Both the position numbers and the translations under genes were made by a program. Positions 51,723 through 60,522 of a stretch of DNA of 64,000 nt are shown here, one piece after another; within the stretch, counting starts at the first letter, position 1; each line of letters begins with the position of its first letter. The notes below the pieces were generated by a model. That model worked only from the letters and a program-made list of their open reading frames with translations. It did no database searches and was not told the DNA's origin. The stretch comes from Pseudomonadota bacterium (lineage in GTDB: Bacteria > Pseudomonadota > Gammaproteobacteria > Steroidobacterales > Steroidobacteraceae), in NCBI GenBank assembly GCA_021808195.1, contig JAKBCE010000022.1, positions 3,345 to 67,344 of the forward strand, in the 5' to 3' direction.

Positions 51723-53465
51723 TCACACCACCCGCAACTCGAGCAGCTCCTCGCCCGAGGGGTCACTGAGATGCACCGCGCAGGCAATACACGGATCGAA
51801 GCTGTGAATGGTGCGTAGAATCTCCAGCGGCTGAGTCGGCACCGCCAGCGGTTGTCCCTTGAGCGAGGCCTCGTAGGGGCCTTCCTGACCGAACGGATCG
51901 CGCGGTCCGGCATTCCAGGTGCTGGGCACGACGGCCTGGTAATTGCTGATCTTGCCCTGCTCGATCACCACCCAATGCGCCAGCGCACCCCGCGGCGCCT
52001 CCGTGAAGCCGACCCCCTGGGCGTGTGCGGGCCAGCGCTCCGGCTCCCAGAGGCGCTCGTTGAAGGTCCGCACGTCCCCGGCGCGGATGTTCTTCATCAG
52101 CTCCTCGTACCAGCCCGACATGGCATCGGCAATCAGTTTTGCCTCGAGGGTCCGCGCCGCGGTGCGACCGAGCGTCGAGAACAACGCCTGGATCGGCACA
52201 TTCAGCTGGGCAAGCGCCTTATCGGCAAGTTCGCGCGTCGCTGCGTCACCGCTCGCGTAGAGCATCAGTACCCGCGCCAGAGGACCGACTTCCATCGCAT
52301 GACCGTTCCAGCGTGGTGATTTCAGCCACGAATAGCTCGCGCTCGGATCGACGTGCGCATAGGGCGGCGTCGGGCCCGTGTAGTGCAAATTCGTCTGACC
52401 GTGGTAGGGGTGCAATCCGGAGTCTTTGCCCGTCGTATAGTCGTACCAGGAGTGCGCCACGAACTCCTTGATCTGCGCCGGGGCGTTCAGATCGACCTCA
52501 TGAATGTGGCTCAGATCGCGCCCCAGAATCGCCCCGCGCGGGATCATCATCTGTTTCGGGTCGGGCAGGCCGCGCGCCGGGAAGTCTCCGTAGCACAGGA
52601 AGTTGCCCACGCCCTCGCCGTGACCCGGCGTCAGCCAGTCCTTGTAGAACGAGGCAATGGCGAGCGTATCGGGCAGGTAGACCTGCGCGACGAAGCTCTG
52701 CATCTCGGCGATGATCTGCGCCACCCGCGCAAGGCCGATCGTGTTGACCGCCGTGGTCCCCGTGCCCTCACCCTCGTGCACGCTGATTCCCACCGGGCTG
52801 CCACCGACGACAAAGTTCGGGTGCGGATTCTTGCCGCCGAAGATGGCATGCAGTTCCGCCGCGCGACGCTGCCAGGCGAGCGCCTCGAGGTAGTGCGCAA
52901 CCGCCATCAAGTTCGCCGCCGGCGGCAATTTGTACGCCGGGTGTCCCCAGTACGCATTGGCGAATATGCCCAGCTGGCCCGACTCGACGAGCGTCTTGAC
53001 CCGTTGCTGCACGTCTGCGAAATACCCGGGAGAAGACTTCGGAAAGGTGGAAATCGATTGCGCGAGCGTGGAGGTCTCCTTCGGATCGGCCGACAGCGCC
53101 GAGACGACATCCACCCAGTCGAGTGCGTGCAGATGATAGAAGTGCATGACGTGATCGTGCACAAACTGCGCGCCGATCATCAGATTGCGGATCAGATTTG
53201 CGTTTGGCGGAATCTCGTACTGCAGTGCGTCCTCGACCGCACGCACCGAGGCAATGCCGTGCACCAGCGTGCATACGCCGCAGATGCGCTGGGCAAACGC
53301 CCATGCATCCCGTGGATCACGGTCACGAAGGATGATCTCGACGCCACGAACCATGGTGCCTGAGCTCGTCGCGCTCGTGATGACGTTGCCGTCCATCTGC
53401 GCCTCGATGCGCAGATGTCCCTCGATGCGCGTGATCGGATCGACCACTACCGTTTGCGTGCTCAT
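51723..53465 (-). CDS. hynL: NiFe hydrogenase large subunit (Isp-type, group 1e-like)
   Basis: A 580-residue catalytic subunit. The Ni ligands are in L1 (RICGVCTLVHG) and L2 (FDPCIACAVH). After the L2 histidine, 15 residues (LSDPSGEELLELRVV) form the C-terminal extension removed by the endopeptidase, consistent with an active maturation path. The start is ATG 53465 (MSTQTVVVDPITRIEGHLRIE) after GAGAGG; the longer frame is isp2 shadow. Together with Isp1 and Isp2 between it and the small subunit, this matches the hynS-isp1-isp2-hynL plan of Thiocapsa and Allochromatium. It oxidises H2 (or evolves it) on the outer face of the inner membrane. Confidence 0.94.
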   Translation of the reverse strand: MSTQTVVVDPITRIEGHLRIEAQMDGNVITSATSSGTMVRGVEIILRDRDPRDAWAFAQRICGVCTLVHGIASVRAVEDALQYEIPPNANLIRNLMIGAQFVHDHVMHFYHLHALDWVDVVSALSADPKETSTLAQSISTFPKSSPGYFADVQQRVKTLVESGQLGIFANAYWGHPAYKLPPAANLMAVAHYLEALAWQRRAAELHAIFGGKNPHPNFVVGGSPVGISVHEGEGTGTTAVNTIGLARVAQIIAEMQSFVAQVYLPDTLAIASFYKDWLTPGHGEGVGNFLCYGDFPARGLPDPKQMMIPRGAILGRDLSHIHEVDLNAPAQIKEFVAHSWYDYTTGKDSGLHPYHGQTNLHYTGPTPPYAHVDPSASYSWLKSPRWNGHAMEVGPLARVLMLYASGDAATRELADKALAQLNVPIQALFSTLGRTAARTLEAKLIADAMSGWYEELMKNIRAGDVRTFNERLWEPERWPAHAQGVGFTEAPRGALAHWVVIEQGKISNYQAVVPSTWNAGPRDPFGQEGPYEASLKGQPLAVPTQPLEILRTIHSFDPCIACAVHLSDPSGEELLELRVV

Positions 53466-53476
53466 GAAAGCCTCTC

Positions 53477-54793
53477 TCAGCCGCCCTGCAGGTGCTCGGC
53501 CACGAGCTCGAGCAGGCTGCCCGGCGTCAGTTCCCAATTGAAGCGCTGCTTGCCGTCATCGAACGTGCGGCGGCAGTCCGAGCAACTGGTGAGAAACGTC
53601 TGTGCGCCGGTCTGGTCGATGTCGTGGAACTTCTCCTCCACGACCCGATGCCGCAAGGGCGCGGCGCGTTCGATATCGAACACGCCGCCGCCGCCGCCGC
53701 AGCAGATGTTGTAGCCGATGTGCCGCACGGTCTCGCGCGGCTCGATCCCCATGGCGCGCATCAGTTGGCGCGGCGCGGCGGTGATTCCGCCCTTGCGCAC
53801 CAGCTGACACGGGTCGTGAAATGCGGTTGCACCGACCTGCGCCGGGCGCAGGCGCAGCCGGCCGGCCTCGAGTGCCTCGGCAAGGTACTCGGTGATGTGC
53901 AGCACCTTGAAGGGCAGCGGCTTGCCGATCAGCTCGGCCGCCTCCCAGCGCAATGCCGTATAGGCATGACCGCACTCCGGGACGATCAGCACCTTGGCCT
54001 CGCAGGCCACCGCCTGATCGATCAGCCGACGGCTGATCTCGCGCTGCCAATCGCGACTGCCAGCATAGTAGCCGTAGTTCTCCGCGATCAGCCCGTCGCT
54101 GCGGAACGTGCAGTCGGCCTTCAGATGGGCCATCACGCGCACCAGGGCGGCGACGGCGGCCGGATAATGCTCAATGTCGGTGCGCGGCACGGTGAGCAGG
54201 ATCTGCGCTTTGGGCTTATCGAGCGGGATGTCCACATTGAACTGCCGGCCGATGGCGAGCAGCTTGTCCCGGTACGGCTCCTCCGAGGGCTCCGGCTGAC
54301 CGGTGCGCCGTTGATGCGCCGCCTTTTCGTACAGCTCCTTGGGCGCCAGACCGGCCTCGAACATACCGCGGCGGGCTTGTTCGATGAGCTCGGCAATGTC
54401 GATTCCCATCGGACACATCAGCGAGCAGCGCCCGCAGAGATTGCAGCTGTCGTAGAGCAGGTGCTGCCAGCGCTCGAGTTCCTTCCCGGTGATCTTCGCC
54501 TTCAGGCCAAACCAGCGGAACATCGGCGCGAACGCCGAGGCTTCCCGCTTGAACACCTGCTTGAACGGCTCGACCTTCAGCACCGGGGTGTACTGCGGAT
54601 CTTCCGTAGCGATATAGAAATGGCACGCGTCGGCGCACATGCCGCAGTGAACACACGCCTCCAGGCGCAAAGCGCTCAATGCACCGATTTCCCGCGCGAA
54701 GCCTCGCATCGCACCTGCGACTCGCTCGCGCTCCCCGATGTTCGCCTCCTCCGGCGCGAGACTGGCATGGAATTGAACCGGTGAGGTGTTCAC
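53477..54793 (-). CDS. isp2: Isp2, HdrD-like Fe-S electron-transfer subunit
   Basis: A 438-residue protein with two 4Fe-4S motifs (CVHCGMCADACH and CNLCGRCSLMCP) and two CCG domains (AFHDPCQLVRKGG; YNICCGGGGGV and SCSDCRRTF), as in HdrD/GlpC-type proteins. It links the hydrogenase to Isp1 and the quinone pool on the cytoplasmic side. The start is a GTG overlapping the isp1 stop (GTGA at 54790-54793). It lies 11 bp before the large-subunit start. Confidence 0.9.
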   Translation of the reverse strand: MNTSPVQFHASLAPEEANIGERERVAGAMRGFAREIGALSALRLEACVHCGMCADACHFYIATEDPQYTPVLKVEPFKQVFKREASAFAPMFRWFGLKAKITGKELERWQHLLYDSCNLCGRCSLMCPMGIDIAELIEQARRGMFEAGLAPKELYEKAAHQRRTGQPEPSEEPYRDKLLAIGRQFNVDIPLDKPKAQILLTVPRTDIEHYPAAVAALVRVMAHLKADCTFRSDGLIAENYGYYAGSRDWQREISRRLIDQAVACEAKVLIVPECGHAYTALRWEAAELIGKPLPFKVLHITEYLAEALEAGRLRLRPAQVGATAFHDPCQLVRKGGITAAPRQLMRAMGIEPRETVRHIGYNICCGGGGGVFDIERAAPLRHRVVEEKFHDIDQTGAQTFLTSCSDCRRTFDDGKQRFNWELTPGSLLELVAEHLQGG

Positions 54794-55449
54794 GATGGCG
54801 CCCCCTTTCTGGTCATGACATAGCCATCCACCGCCCGCGTCGGGAAGATGTAGAAGGCGTGCATGAGCTTGCCGAACGGATACCAGATGAGCAGCAGATC
54901 GAAGCTGAGAATGTGCAGACCGAGGATGGTGTGATACGGCGCACCGACGTGCGCGGTCGCCATCAATCCGCTCACCAGCAGCAGGGCCACCACGAACCAG
55001 CTGAAGAAGTCATCAAAATTGGACAGTCGACGCAGCACCGGGTGACCCAAGCGCCGCGCGAGCACCGCGACGAACAGCGTGAGGGTGATGACGGCGAAGA
55101 TCGTCACCACGCTGTTCGGCAGCGCTGGCCAACGCGCACCAATGAAACTGCCAAAGAAGATGATGTGCGGCGCAAACAGCAAAATTACGATGAACAGGCC
55201 GATGTGATAGGAGTACCCGAGCGCCTCGCCGGTCACGGTACGTTTGATGAACTCCGGGTGTGGCCAGGAGCGTGAGCCGGTGCCCTTCAGGCCGGCGAGC
55301 AGCGCCGCCCCGACGCTGCGGCGCGGTTCGCTCAGGATGCGCTTGTGGCGCAGCAGCAGGACATTGACGATCCGCCAGACGATGCCAAGGATGAAGATGA
55401 TGAATGCGGCCTTCAGTGCCGGGCCGCGCGCGAAGTCGACGAGGTCCAT
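54790..55449 (-). CDS. isp1: Isp1, membrane cytochrome b subunit
   Basis: A 219-residue NarI-like diheme cytochrome b with five hydrophobic segments, including AAFIIFILGIVWRIVNVLLL, GYSYHIGLFIVILLFAPHIIFF and FFSWFVVALLLVSGLMATAHVG. Histidines in the membrane segments (YHIGL, APHII, ATAHVG, LGLHIL) are candidates for heme ligands. It exchanges electrons between Isp2/hydrogenase and quinone. It starts 4 bp after the small-subunit stop. Confidence 0.9.
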   Translation of the reverse strand: MDLVDFARGPALKAAFIIFILGIVWRIVNVLLLRHKRILSEPRRSVGAALLAGLKGTGSRSWPHPEFIKRTVTGEALGYSYHIGLFIVILLFAPHIIFFGSFIGARWPALPNSVVTIFAVITLTLFVAVLARRLGHPVLRRLSNFDDFFSWFVVALLLVSGLMATAHVGAPYHTILGLHILSFDLLLIWYPFGKLMHAFYIFPTRAVDGYVMTRKGAPS

Positions 55450-55453
55450 GGGC

Positions 55454-56578
55454 CTACTCCTCGTTGCGGGGTTCGGATTGCTGTGGGGGCTGGCGCTGAT
55501 AGCGCTTGATGCGCTGTCGGGCGAGCATGACGCTGCCGAGACCGATTGCCGCTCCCGCGACTGCCGCGCCGGCTGCGATGTCCCCGGCCTGCGCAGGGCT
55601 CACCTCACCCGCCTTGCCCCAGCGCGGCGAGGGGATGGGACTGTAGAAGCTGCCCCGGTCCCAGAAGTCCGGCTCTGCGCAGCCGAGGCAGGGATGGCCC
55701 GACTGGATCGGGAAGCTCACCGCATTGTTCCATTTGAGCGTGGCGCAGGCATTGTAGGTGGTCGGGCCCTTGCAGCCGAGTTCGTACAGGCACCAGCCGC
55801 TGCGCGCCCCCTCGTCATCGAAGGTCTTGGCGAACTTGCCCTGGTCGTAGAAGGGCCGTCGGTAGCATCGGTCGTGAATGCTGTTGCCGTAAAAGACCGT
55901 GGGGCGCAGATGCGCATCGAGATCGGGCACCCGACCGCTACTGACGTACTGCAGCAGCGTACCGGCGATCACCTCCGGAATCGGCGGACAACCCGACACA
56001 TTGACCACCGGTTTGTCCGGCACCAGCGTCGAGATGGCGCGCGCCCCGGTCGGGTTGGGGTCGGCGAAGGGCAGCCCGCCGAAGGAAGCGCAGGTGCCGA
56101 CACAGACCACGGCTGCGGCACCCTTGGCGCACTCGGTGAGAATGTCGAGCCCCGTACGCCCCGCAGCGCAGTGATACACCCCACCGTCGCCCGTCGGCAC
56201 CGCCCCGTCGACCACCAACAGATACTTACCGTAATGCGAGCGCATCGCCTGCTCGCGCGCCTGCTCCGCCTGTGCACCGGCCGCTGCCATCAGCGTATCG
56301 TCGTAGTCGAGCGAGATCACATTGAAGATCAGATTCTCGATGGTCGGTGCAAATGAACGGGTGAATGACTCGAGGCATCCGGTGCATTCCTGAAACGACA
56401 GGTAGATCACCGAGGGCCGCTGTGCCGAGCGCAATTGCGAGGCCAGCGCACGGGCGGCGAGTGGCGGCAGGGCGAGCAGCGAGGCCATCGCGGTGCAGTA
56501 CTTGAAGAAGCTGCGGCGACTGACGCCATGCCGATCGAGCAGCTCGCCGATGGTGGGTTCCAAATCAGGTCGTCCCAT
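55454..56578 (-). CDS. hynS: NiFe hydrogenase small subunit
   Basis: A 374-residue Fe-S subunit with a Tat signal (HGVSRRSFFKYCTAMASLLALPP). Cluster cysteines are visible in FQECTGCLES, GTCASFGG, SGCPPIPE, the medial-cluster segment HDRCYRRPFYDQGKF, YELGCKGPTTYNACA and GHPCLGCAEPDFWD. A C-terminal helix (AGAAVAGAAIGLGSVMLARQRI) may anchor it in the membrane. The start is ATG 56578; it overlaps the hupH-like gene by 14 bp. Twin-arginine export carries the folded heterodimer out of the cytoplasm. Confidence 0.94.
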   Translation of the reverse strand: MGRPDLEPTIGELLDRHGVSRRSFFKYCTAMASLLALPPLAARALASQLRSAQRPSVIYLSFQECTGCLESFTRSFAPTIENLIFNVISLDYDDTLMAAAGAQAEQAREQAMRSHYGKYLLVVDGAVPTGDGGVYHCAAGRTGLDILTECAKGAAAVVCVGTCASFGGLPFADPNPTGARAISTLVPDKPVVNVSGCPPIPEVIAGTLLQYVSSGRVPDLDAHLRPTVFYGNSIHDRCYRRPFYDQGKFAKTFDDEGARSGWCLYELGCKGPTTYNACATLKWNNAVSFPIQSGHPCLGCAEPDFWDRGSFYSPIPSPRWGKAGEVSPAQAGDIAAGAAVAGAAIGLGSVMLARQRIKRYQRQPPQQSEPRNEE

Positions 56579-57029
56579 GGGTTGTCCCCCCGTGTGCTGC
56601 GCAAAGGGGCGCCAGAACCGCACGCAGCCGCTCTGCGCCCCGAACGAGATCCGCATCGGCGGCAGCGAGCATCTCCGGCACACGCGCCACCTCGATCAGC
56701 GTCACGAGCAGCACGCCGTCCGAATCGCGGTGCTCACTCCACCAAACGCCGGGAATCGATGTCTCGCGGATGTGACTCTCACCGTTGGCCTGGATGCGGA
56801 TATCGACTTCCCCCGCCCCGAGAGTCTCGATAAGGCGCATCCGCTCGGTGGGGCTGAGAGGCAGACTGCGCACGTCGATCGCGCCCGGCTCGCCATGCTG
56901 AACGAGTCGCTCAAGGAGCACGGCGAGTTCGGTGAGAATTGCGGCCATGCCGCCGCCGACCATGCCTTGAGCGTCTAGCACGGAACCGATCGGCTCGACA
57001 CAGACTGGAATGTGCCCCAGGGTACTCAT
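56565..57029 (-). CDS. HupH/HyaF-like hydrogenase expression protein
   Basis: A 154-residue protein. LTELAVLLERLVQHGEPGAIDVRSLPLSPTERMRLIETLGAGEVDI and the following IHIRETSIPGVWWS-like segment (SHIRETSIPGVWWSEHRDSDG) are typical of the HupH/HyaF family, which assists maturation of the small subunit. Start ATG 57029 forms an ATGA overlap with the protease stop. It precedes the small-subunit gene. Confidence 0.82.
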   Translation of the reverse strand: MSTLGHIPVCVEPIGSVLDAQGMVGGGMAAILTELAVLLERLVQHGEPGAIDVRSLPLSPTERMRLIETLGAGEVDIRIQANGESHIRETSIPGVWWSEHRDSDGVLLVTLIEVARVPEMLAAADADLVRGAERLRAVLAPLCAAHGGTTHGTT

Positions 57030-57496
57030 AGCAGCCACCGATCGAGCAACCGCAACGCCTCGCTGGCGGCAACTTCAACGCCTGCTCTGACAGGCGGGGT
57101 GGGCTCGAGCCCCCAGCCGACCTCGGCGGCCTGGATACAGATGAGCGCTCGGCGCACCGGCAATGCATCCTGCAGGCGCGCCATCGCGAGCAGATCATCG
57201 AGGCCCACCTCATGAACTGACCGTCGGCGCGAGCCGTCGGCGAGAAAGTCATCCATCTCTTTGCTCTCGAGGCAGCGGACAGTCCCTGGCTCGGCGCCGA
57301 AATTCGCGGCATCAAACACGATGAGGTTCTCGGCATCCTCCAGATAGGGCAACAGCGTAAAACTGAGCGTTCCGGCATCGATAACACGAATGCCCTCGGC
57401 AGATTTCAGCCGCTGTGTGAGCGCCTGCGCAGCGTGCACGCCGGCACCATCATCTGTCAGGAGTATGTTGCCGATACCCAATACGACCGAGTCCAT
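57026..57496 (-). CDS. hynD: Hydrogenase maturation endopeptidase (HyaD/HupD family)
   Basis: A 156-residue aspartic-type Ni-dependent endopeptidase: VVLGIGNILLTDDGAGVHAAQAL carries the first metal Glu/Asp position, and DAGTLSFTLLPYLEDAENLIVFDAANFG the second Asp region. It removes the C-terminal tail of the large subunit once Ni is inserted. It is the first gene of the operon, which is unusual because the protease commonly follows the structural genes. Start ATG 57496; a GTG 4 codons upstream is possible. Confidence 0.85.
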   Translation of the reverse strand: MDSVVLGIGNILLTDDGAGVHAAQALTQRLKSAEGIRVIDAGTLSFTLLPYLEDAENLIVFDAANFGAEPGTVRCLESKEMDDFLADGSRRRSVHEVGLDDLLAMARLQDALPVRRALICIQAAEVGWGLEPTPPVRAGVEVAASEALRLLDRWLL

Positions 57497-57633
57497 AACC
57501 GTACACACCTCGATCCGTGCCGGCTCACGATGCTGCCACCAGCGTTCGCGCGTTTAACTTCGTAGTTGTACGGACCCTCTGACACACCGCCTGCAGTGCA
57601 GAGATCTCGCTCACCGCCCTTTCCTGATGATTC

Positions 57634-57648
57634 GCAGCTCCGCTGCCA
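57634..57648 (-). promoter_or_regulatory. Possible sigma-54 promoter for the hydrogenase operon
   Basis: The minus strand reads TGGCAGCGGAGCTGC, with GG and GC ten bases apart and the same CTGC -12 form as the hypC candidate. It lies about 140 bp upstream of the protease gene. The match is weaker than at hypC. The 454-bp region 57509-57962 otherwise shows no gene. Confidence 0.3.
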
Positions 57649-57857
57649 ACAGTTGCCGCCGGCACGCAAGTTGCGCCACAGCGCGCCCGCTGCGGATACT
57701 CGGAAGCTCTCCGCCAGAGCGCACTCACAAGCGACTTCGCCCCTCGATGGCGAGACTGGGTCCAGATCGCGTTTGCGCAAAAGCGCGGAGGAACGTATCC
57801 TCTGCCCGCCACTGCGGTGCGTATAACGATGCTTGATGCACCCTGCACTCATCCTCT

Positions 57858-57869
57858 GGGGGGGGGGGG
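57858..57869. repeat. G12 homopolymer upstream of the histidine kinase
   Basis: Twelve G in a row, 94 bp upstream of the kinase start. Such tracts slip easily and could alter promoter spacing; they are also prone to sequencing error. Confidence 0.6.
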
Positions 57870-57962
57870 AAGCGCAGCGCCTCGCGGGGGGTACCGGTCT
57901 CGCCTCGCACCGCGTTGCACTACTCGTCTCAGCCTGGGCCAGTTGGAGGGAGCAGAATCGCC

Positions 57963-59558
57963 ATGCGCTTGACGCCGCCCGAACTCGCACGCAGCGCGCT
58001 CGAAGCGGCCCCCGATGCGATGATTATCATCGACACCGAGGGGACCATCCGTTTCGTCAATCGCCAAGTCTTCGCGCTGTTCGGCTACACACGCGAGGAG
58101 GTCGTCGGGCACCCCATCGAGATGCTCATGCCGGAGCGATTCCGGACACGCCACGTCGCGCATCGCGGCGCGTATCTTGCGCATATGCGGGCACGGCCCA
58201 TGGGCCAGAATCTTGAGCTTTACGGTCTGCGGCGTGACGCCAGTGAGTTTCCGGTCGAAATCAGCCTCAGCCCCGTGGTCGACGAGAATCGCACGCTGGT
58301 CGTTGCGGCGATCCGCGACGTCAGCGACCGTCAGCGCATTCAGCGGGAGTTGATCGCAGCGCGGGCGGTTGCCGAGGAGGCCCGGGAACTGGCCGACTTG
58401 GCGCGCGAGAGCGCCGATCGGGCCAATCAGGGCAAGAGCCGCTTCCTCGCCACGGCGAGTCACGACCTGCGCCAACCGCTGCAGGCGCTGGCGCTGTTGA
58501 ACGGTACGTTGCGACGCACGGTCAGCGATCCGCTGCTTGCCGATGCTCTGGCCCAGCAGGAGCAGGCCATCGGGGCGATGTCCCGGCTGCTCAATGCACT
58601 GCTTGACATCAGCAAGCTCGAATCCGGCGCGATCAAGCCGGAGAGCTTGGACTTTCCGGTGGCCCGCATCTTGGATGAGATGCGCCGCGAGTTCGCGAGT
58701 GTCGCTGCGCGGAACGGGCTCACGCTCGAGGTCGAAACCACGAGCGCCTGCGCCCACAGCGATCCGTCGCTAATCGAGCAAGTGATGCGCAACCTGGTCT
58801 CGAATGCGATCAAGTACACGCGGTCGGGGTCCGTCACGCTGCGCTGCTCAGTGCCAAGTGAGTCGCTCGTGCGCCTGGATATCGCCGACACCGGCATTGG
58901 CATCGCGACCGATCAGCTGCCGCTCATCTATGACGAGTTCTACCAGGTGGGAGTAAGCACAAACACCTCGCGCGACGGCTATGGGCTCGGTCTGTCGATC
59001 GTCAAACGCATCGTGCAACTGCTCGGGGTGAAACTCGAGGTCCGCTCCGAGATCGGCAAGGGCTCGACGTTCTCACTGCTGTTGCCTGCGGCCGAGCTTC
59101 AGGTGAGCCCCACAACCGGCGCTCCCAGCGAGGACCTGACCGGCAACGGGGCGGCAGCGCAGGACCGCGGACGACAGAAAGTGCTTCTGGTGGAGGACGA
59201 TCCGAGCGTCCGCGATGCGACCCGAATGCTGCTGCGCGTCGAGGGCTATGAAGTCATACCCGCCGCCTCGCTCGAAGAGGCACTCGCTGCCGTGCTCGGC
59301 GGCGAGCGTCCCGATTTGCTGATGACCGATTACCACCTGGGTGCGAACCAGACGGGCATTCAGGTCATCACCGCGCTGCGCGCCCAGCTTGGCGCCGCCC
59401 TGAAATCGGTGCTGATCACGGGGGATACCTCGACCGCAGTCCGTGGGCTTGCACCGGATCCTCACCTGCGCGTGCTGAGCAAGCCGATTCGAGCCGAAGC
59501 GTTGCTGAATTTGGTGCGCGAGTTCCTCGCAGCATCAGAGTCCCGCCCTGACCGCTAA
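57963..59558 (+). CDS. PAS hybrid histidine kinase with C-terminal receiver
   Basis: A 531-residue protein. A PAS domain (LEAAPDAMIIIDTEGTIRFVNRQVFALFGY...GHPIEMLMPERFR) at 8-125 is followed by a coiled-coil, then HisKA (FLATASHDLRQPLQALALL, the phospho-His), HATPase (LVSNAIKYTR; DTGIGI; GYGLGLSIV) and a receiver (VLLVEDDPSVRD; LLMTDYHLG; LSKPIR). It has no membrane segments, so sensing is cytoplasmic. It is divergent from the hydrogenase operon, hence a candidate regulator, although no output domain or response regulator gene is adjacent. Its last eight codons (SESRPDR and stop) lie in the mobile-element repeat starting at 59534, so the C-terminus was trimmed or replaced by insertion. Confidence 0.88.
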   Translation: MRLTPPELARSALEAAPDAMIIIDTEGTIRFVNRQVFALFGYTREEVVGHPIEMLMPERFRTRHVAHRGAYLAHMRARPMGQNLELYGLRRDASEFPVEISLSPVVDENRTLVVAAIRDVSDRQRIQRELIAARAVAEEARELADLARESADRANQGKSRFLATASHDLRQPLQALALLNGTLRRTVSDPLLADALAQQEQAIGAMSRLLNALLDISKLESGAIKPESLDFPVARILDEMRREFASVAARNGLTLEVETTSACAHSDPSLIEQVMRNLVSNAIKYTRSGSVTLRCSVPSESLVRLDIADTGIGIATDQLPLIYDEFYQVGVSTNTSRDGYGLGLSIVKRIVQLLGVKLEVRSEIGKGSTFSLLLPAAELQVSPTTGAPSEDLTGNGAAAQDRGRQKVLLVEDDPSVRDATRMLLRVEGYEVIPAASLEEALAAVLGGERPDLLMTDYHLGANQTGIQVITALRAQLGAALKSVLITGDTSTAVRGLAPDPHLRVLSKPIRAEALLNLVREFLAASESRPDR

Positions 59559-59718
59559 TCGCGCTGTTGCTGACAGCCCTCGAGCGCTCTTGGCCCTGAC
59601 GGGCCGTGGGGCGAGTTCACGGTTCTGCGTGGGGCGGCGCTGAGCGCACTCGGCGGTCACCCGCCGTGTGCGCTCAGCCGCGCAGGCCACCGCCCGTGCG
59701 TCACTTCCCGGCCCCTGG
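59534..59718 (-). repeat. 185-bp right-end repeat, candidate omega-RNA scaffold (copy 2)
   Basis: It aligns with 25821-26005 with seven substitutions and no gaps; the paired hairpin arms are kept. It begins inside the kinase coding sequence. 59719-59997 beyond it shows no recognisable gene. Confidence 0.6.
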
Positions 59719-59997
59719 TCGTACATGGACGCCCCCACTTTGCCAAGCGACTGGGTCTTTCCGGCAGACAGGCATAGATTGCACCTGTACATTCGGACTA
59801 CTGCGCGAGCGACGCTCGCTGTCCCTGATGGGTTCTGCTGATTGGCTCCTCTATCGGTAGGACGCACTTTCAGTGCTCCGGCCAGGGCGGGTTTTGCCGA
59901 CCACGGTCTGACCTGCTTCGCCATCACGACTCAGTTCGCTTGAGCAATCGAGGATCTGATACGGCTTATCGGAAAATGTCCTGCGCGCCTGATACCC

Positions 59998-60465
59998 TCA
60001 TGAGCATGATGCGCCCTGGTGCAGGGGCAGGTGATCTGGTCCGTACTGGCGGTCTTTCGCCAGCATCGCCCAGATGATGCGCGCGTTCTTGTACGCTATC
60101 GCTACCGCTGCGATATTCGCGTTGCGCCGCACGAGCAAACCGCCTATCCAGCTGCTTGTGGACACCTTGCGCCGTTGCGCAGCATAAAGCACCGAGCGGG
60201 CCCCATGGATCAGCAAGGTGCGCAGATACGCGTTACCGCGCTTACTGATTCCCAATAACACGCTCTTGCCTCCGCTCGAGTGCTGCCTCGGTACCAGCCC
60301 CAACCATGCTCCCAGCTGCCGGCCGTTGGAGAAGCTCTTCGCATCGCCCACCGTAGCGACCAGCGCGCTGGCGGCAATCGGGCCGATGCCGGGCACATCG
60401 GCCAGTTTTCGGCTCAGCGCATTGTTGCGATGCCAGGCGGTGATTTCGCTCTCCAGTCATGGCGA
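59998..60465 (-). pseudogene. IS110-family transposase, C-terminal remnant
   Basis: The reading frame gives LESEITAWHRNNALSRKLAD then VPGIGPIAASALVATVGDAKSFSNGR, QLGAWLGLVPRQHSSGGKSV and LLGISKRGNAYLRTLLIHGAR: the helix-hairpin-helix and C-terminal Transposase_20 domain of IS110. The N-terminal RuvC-like DEDD domain is missing; the sequence changes abruptly near 60465. About 155 of the usual 320-400 residues remain. Confidence 0.85.
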
Positions 60466-60522
60466 CGCATCGCTTAGAATGCATACATCTGCCCAGCGAC
60501 CGAAAGAGCGAGACTCGAGCAC

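Noticed and set aside
57654..57670. Another GG/GC pair (TGGCGCAACTTGC, minus strand) as a sigma-54 site
   Set aside because: Only eight bases separate GG and GC instead of ten.
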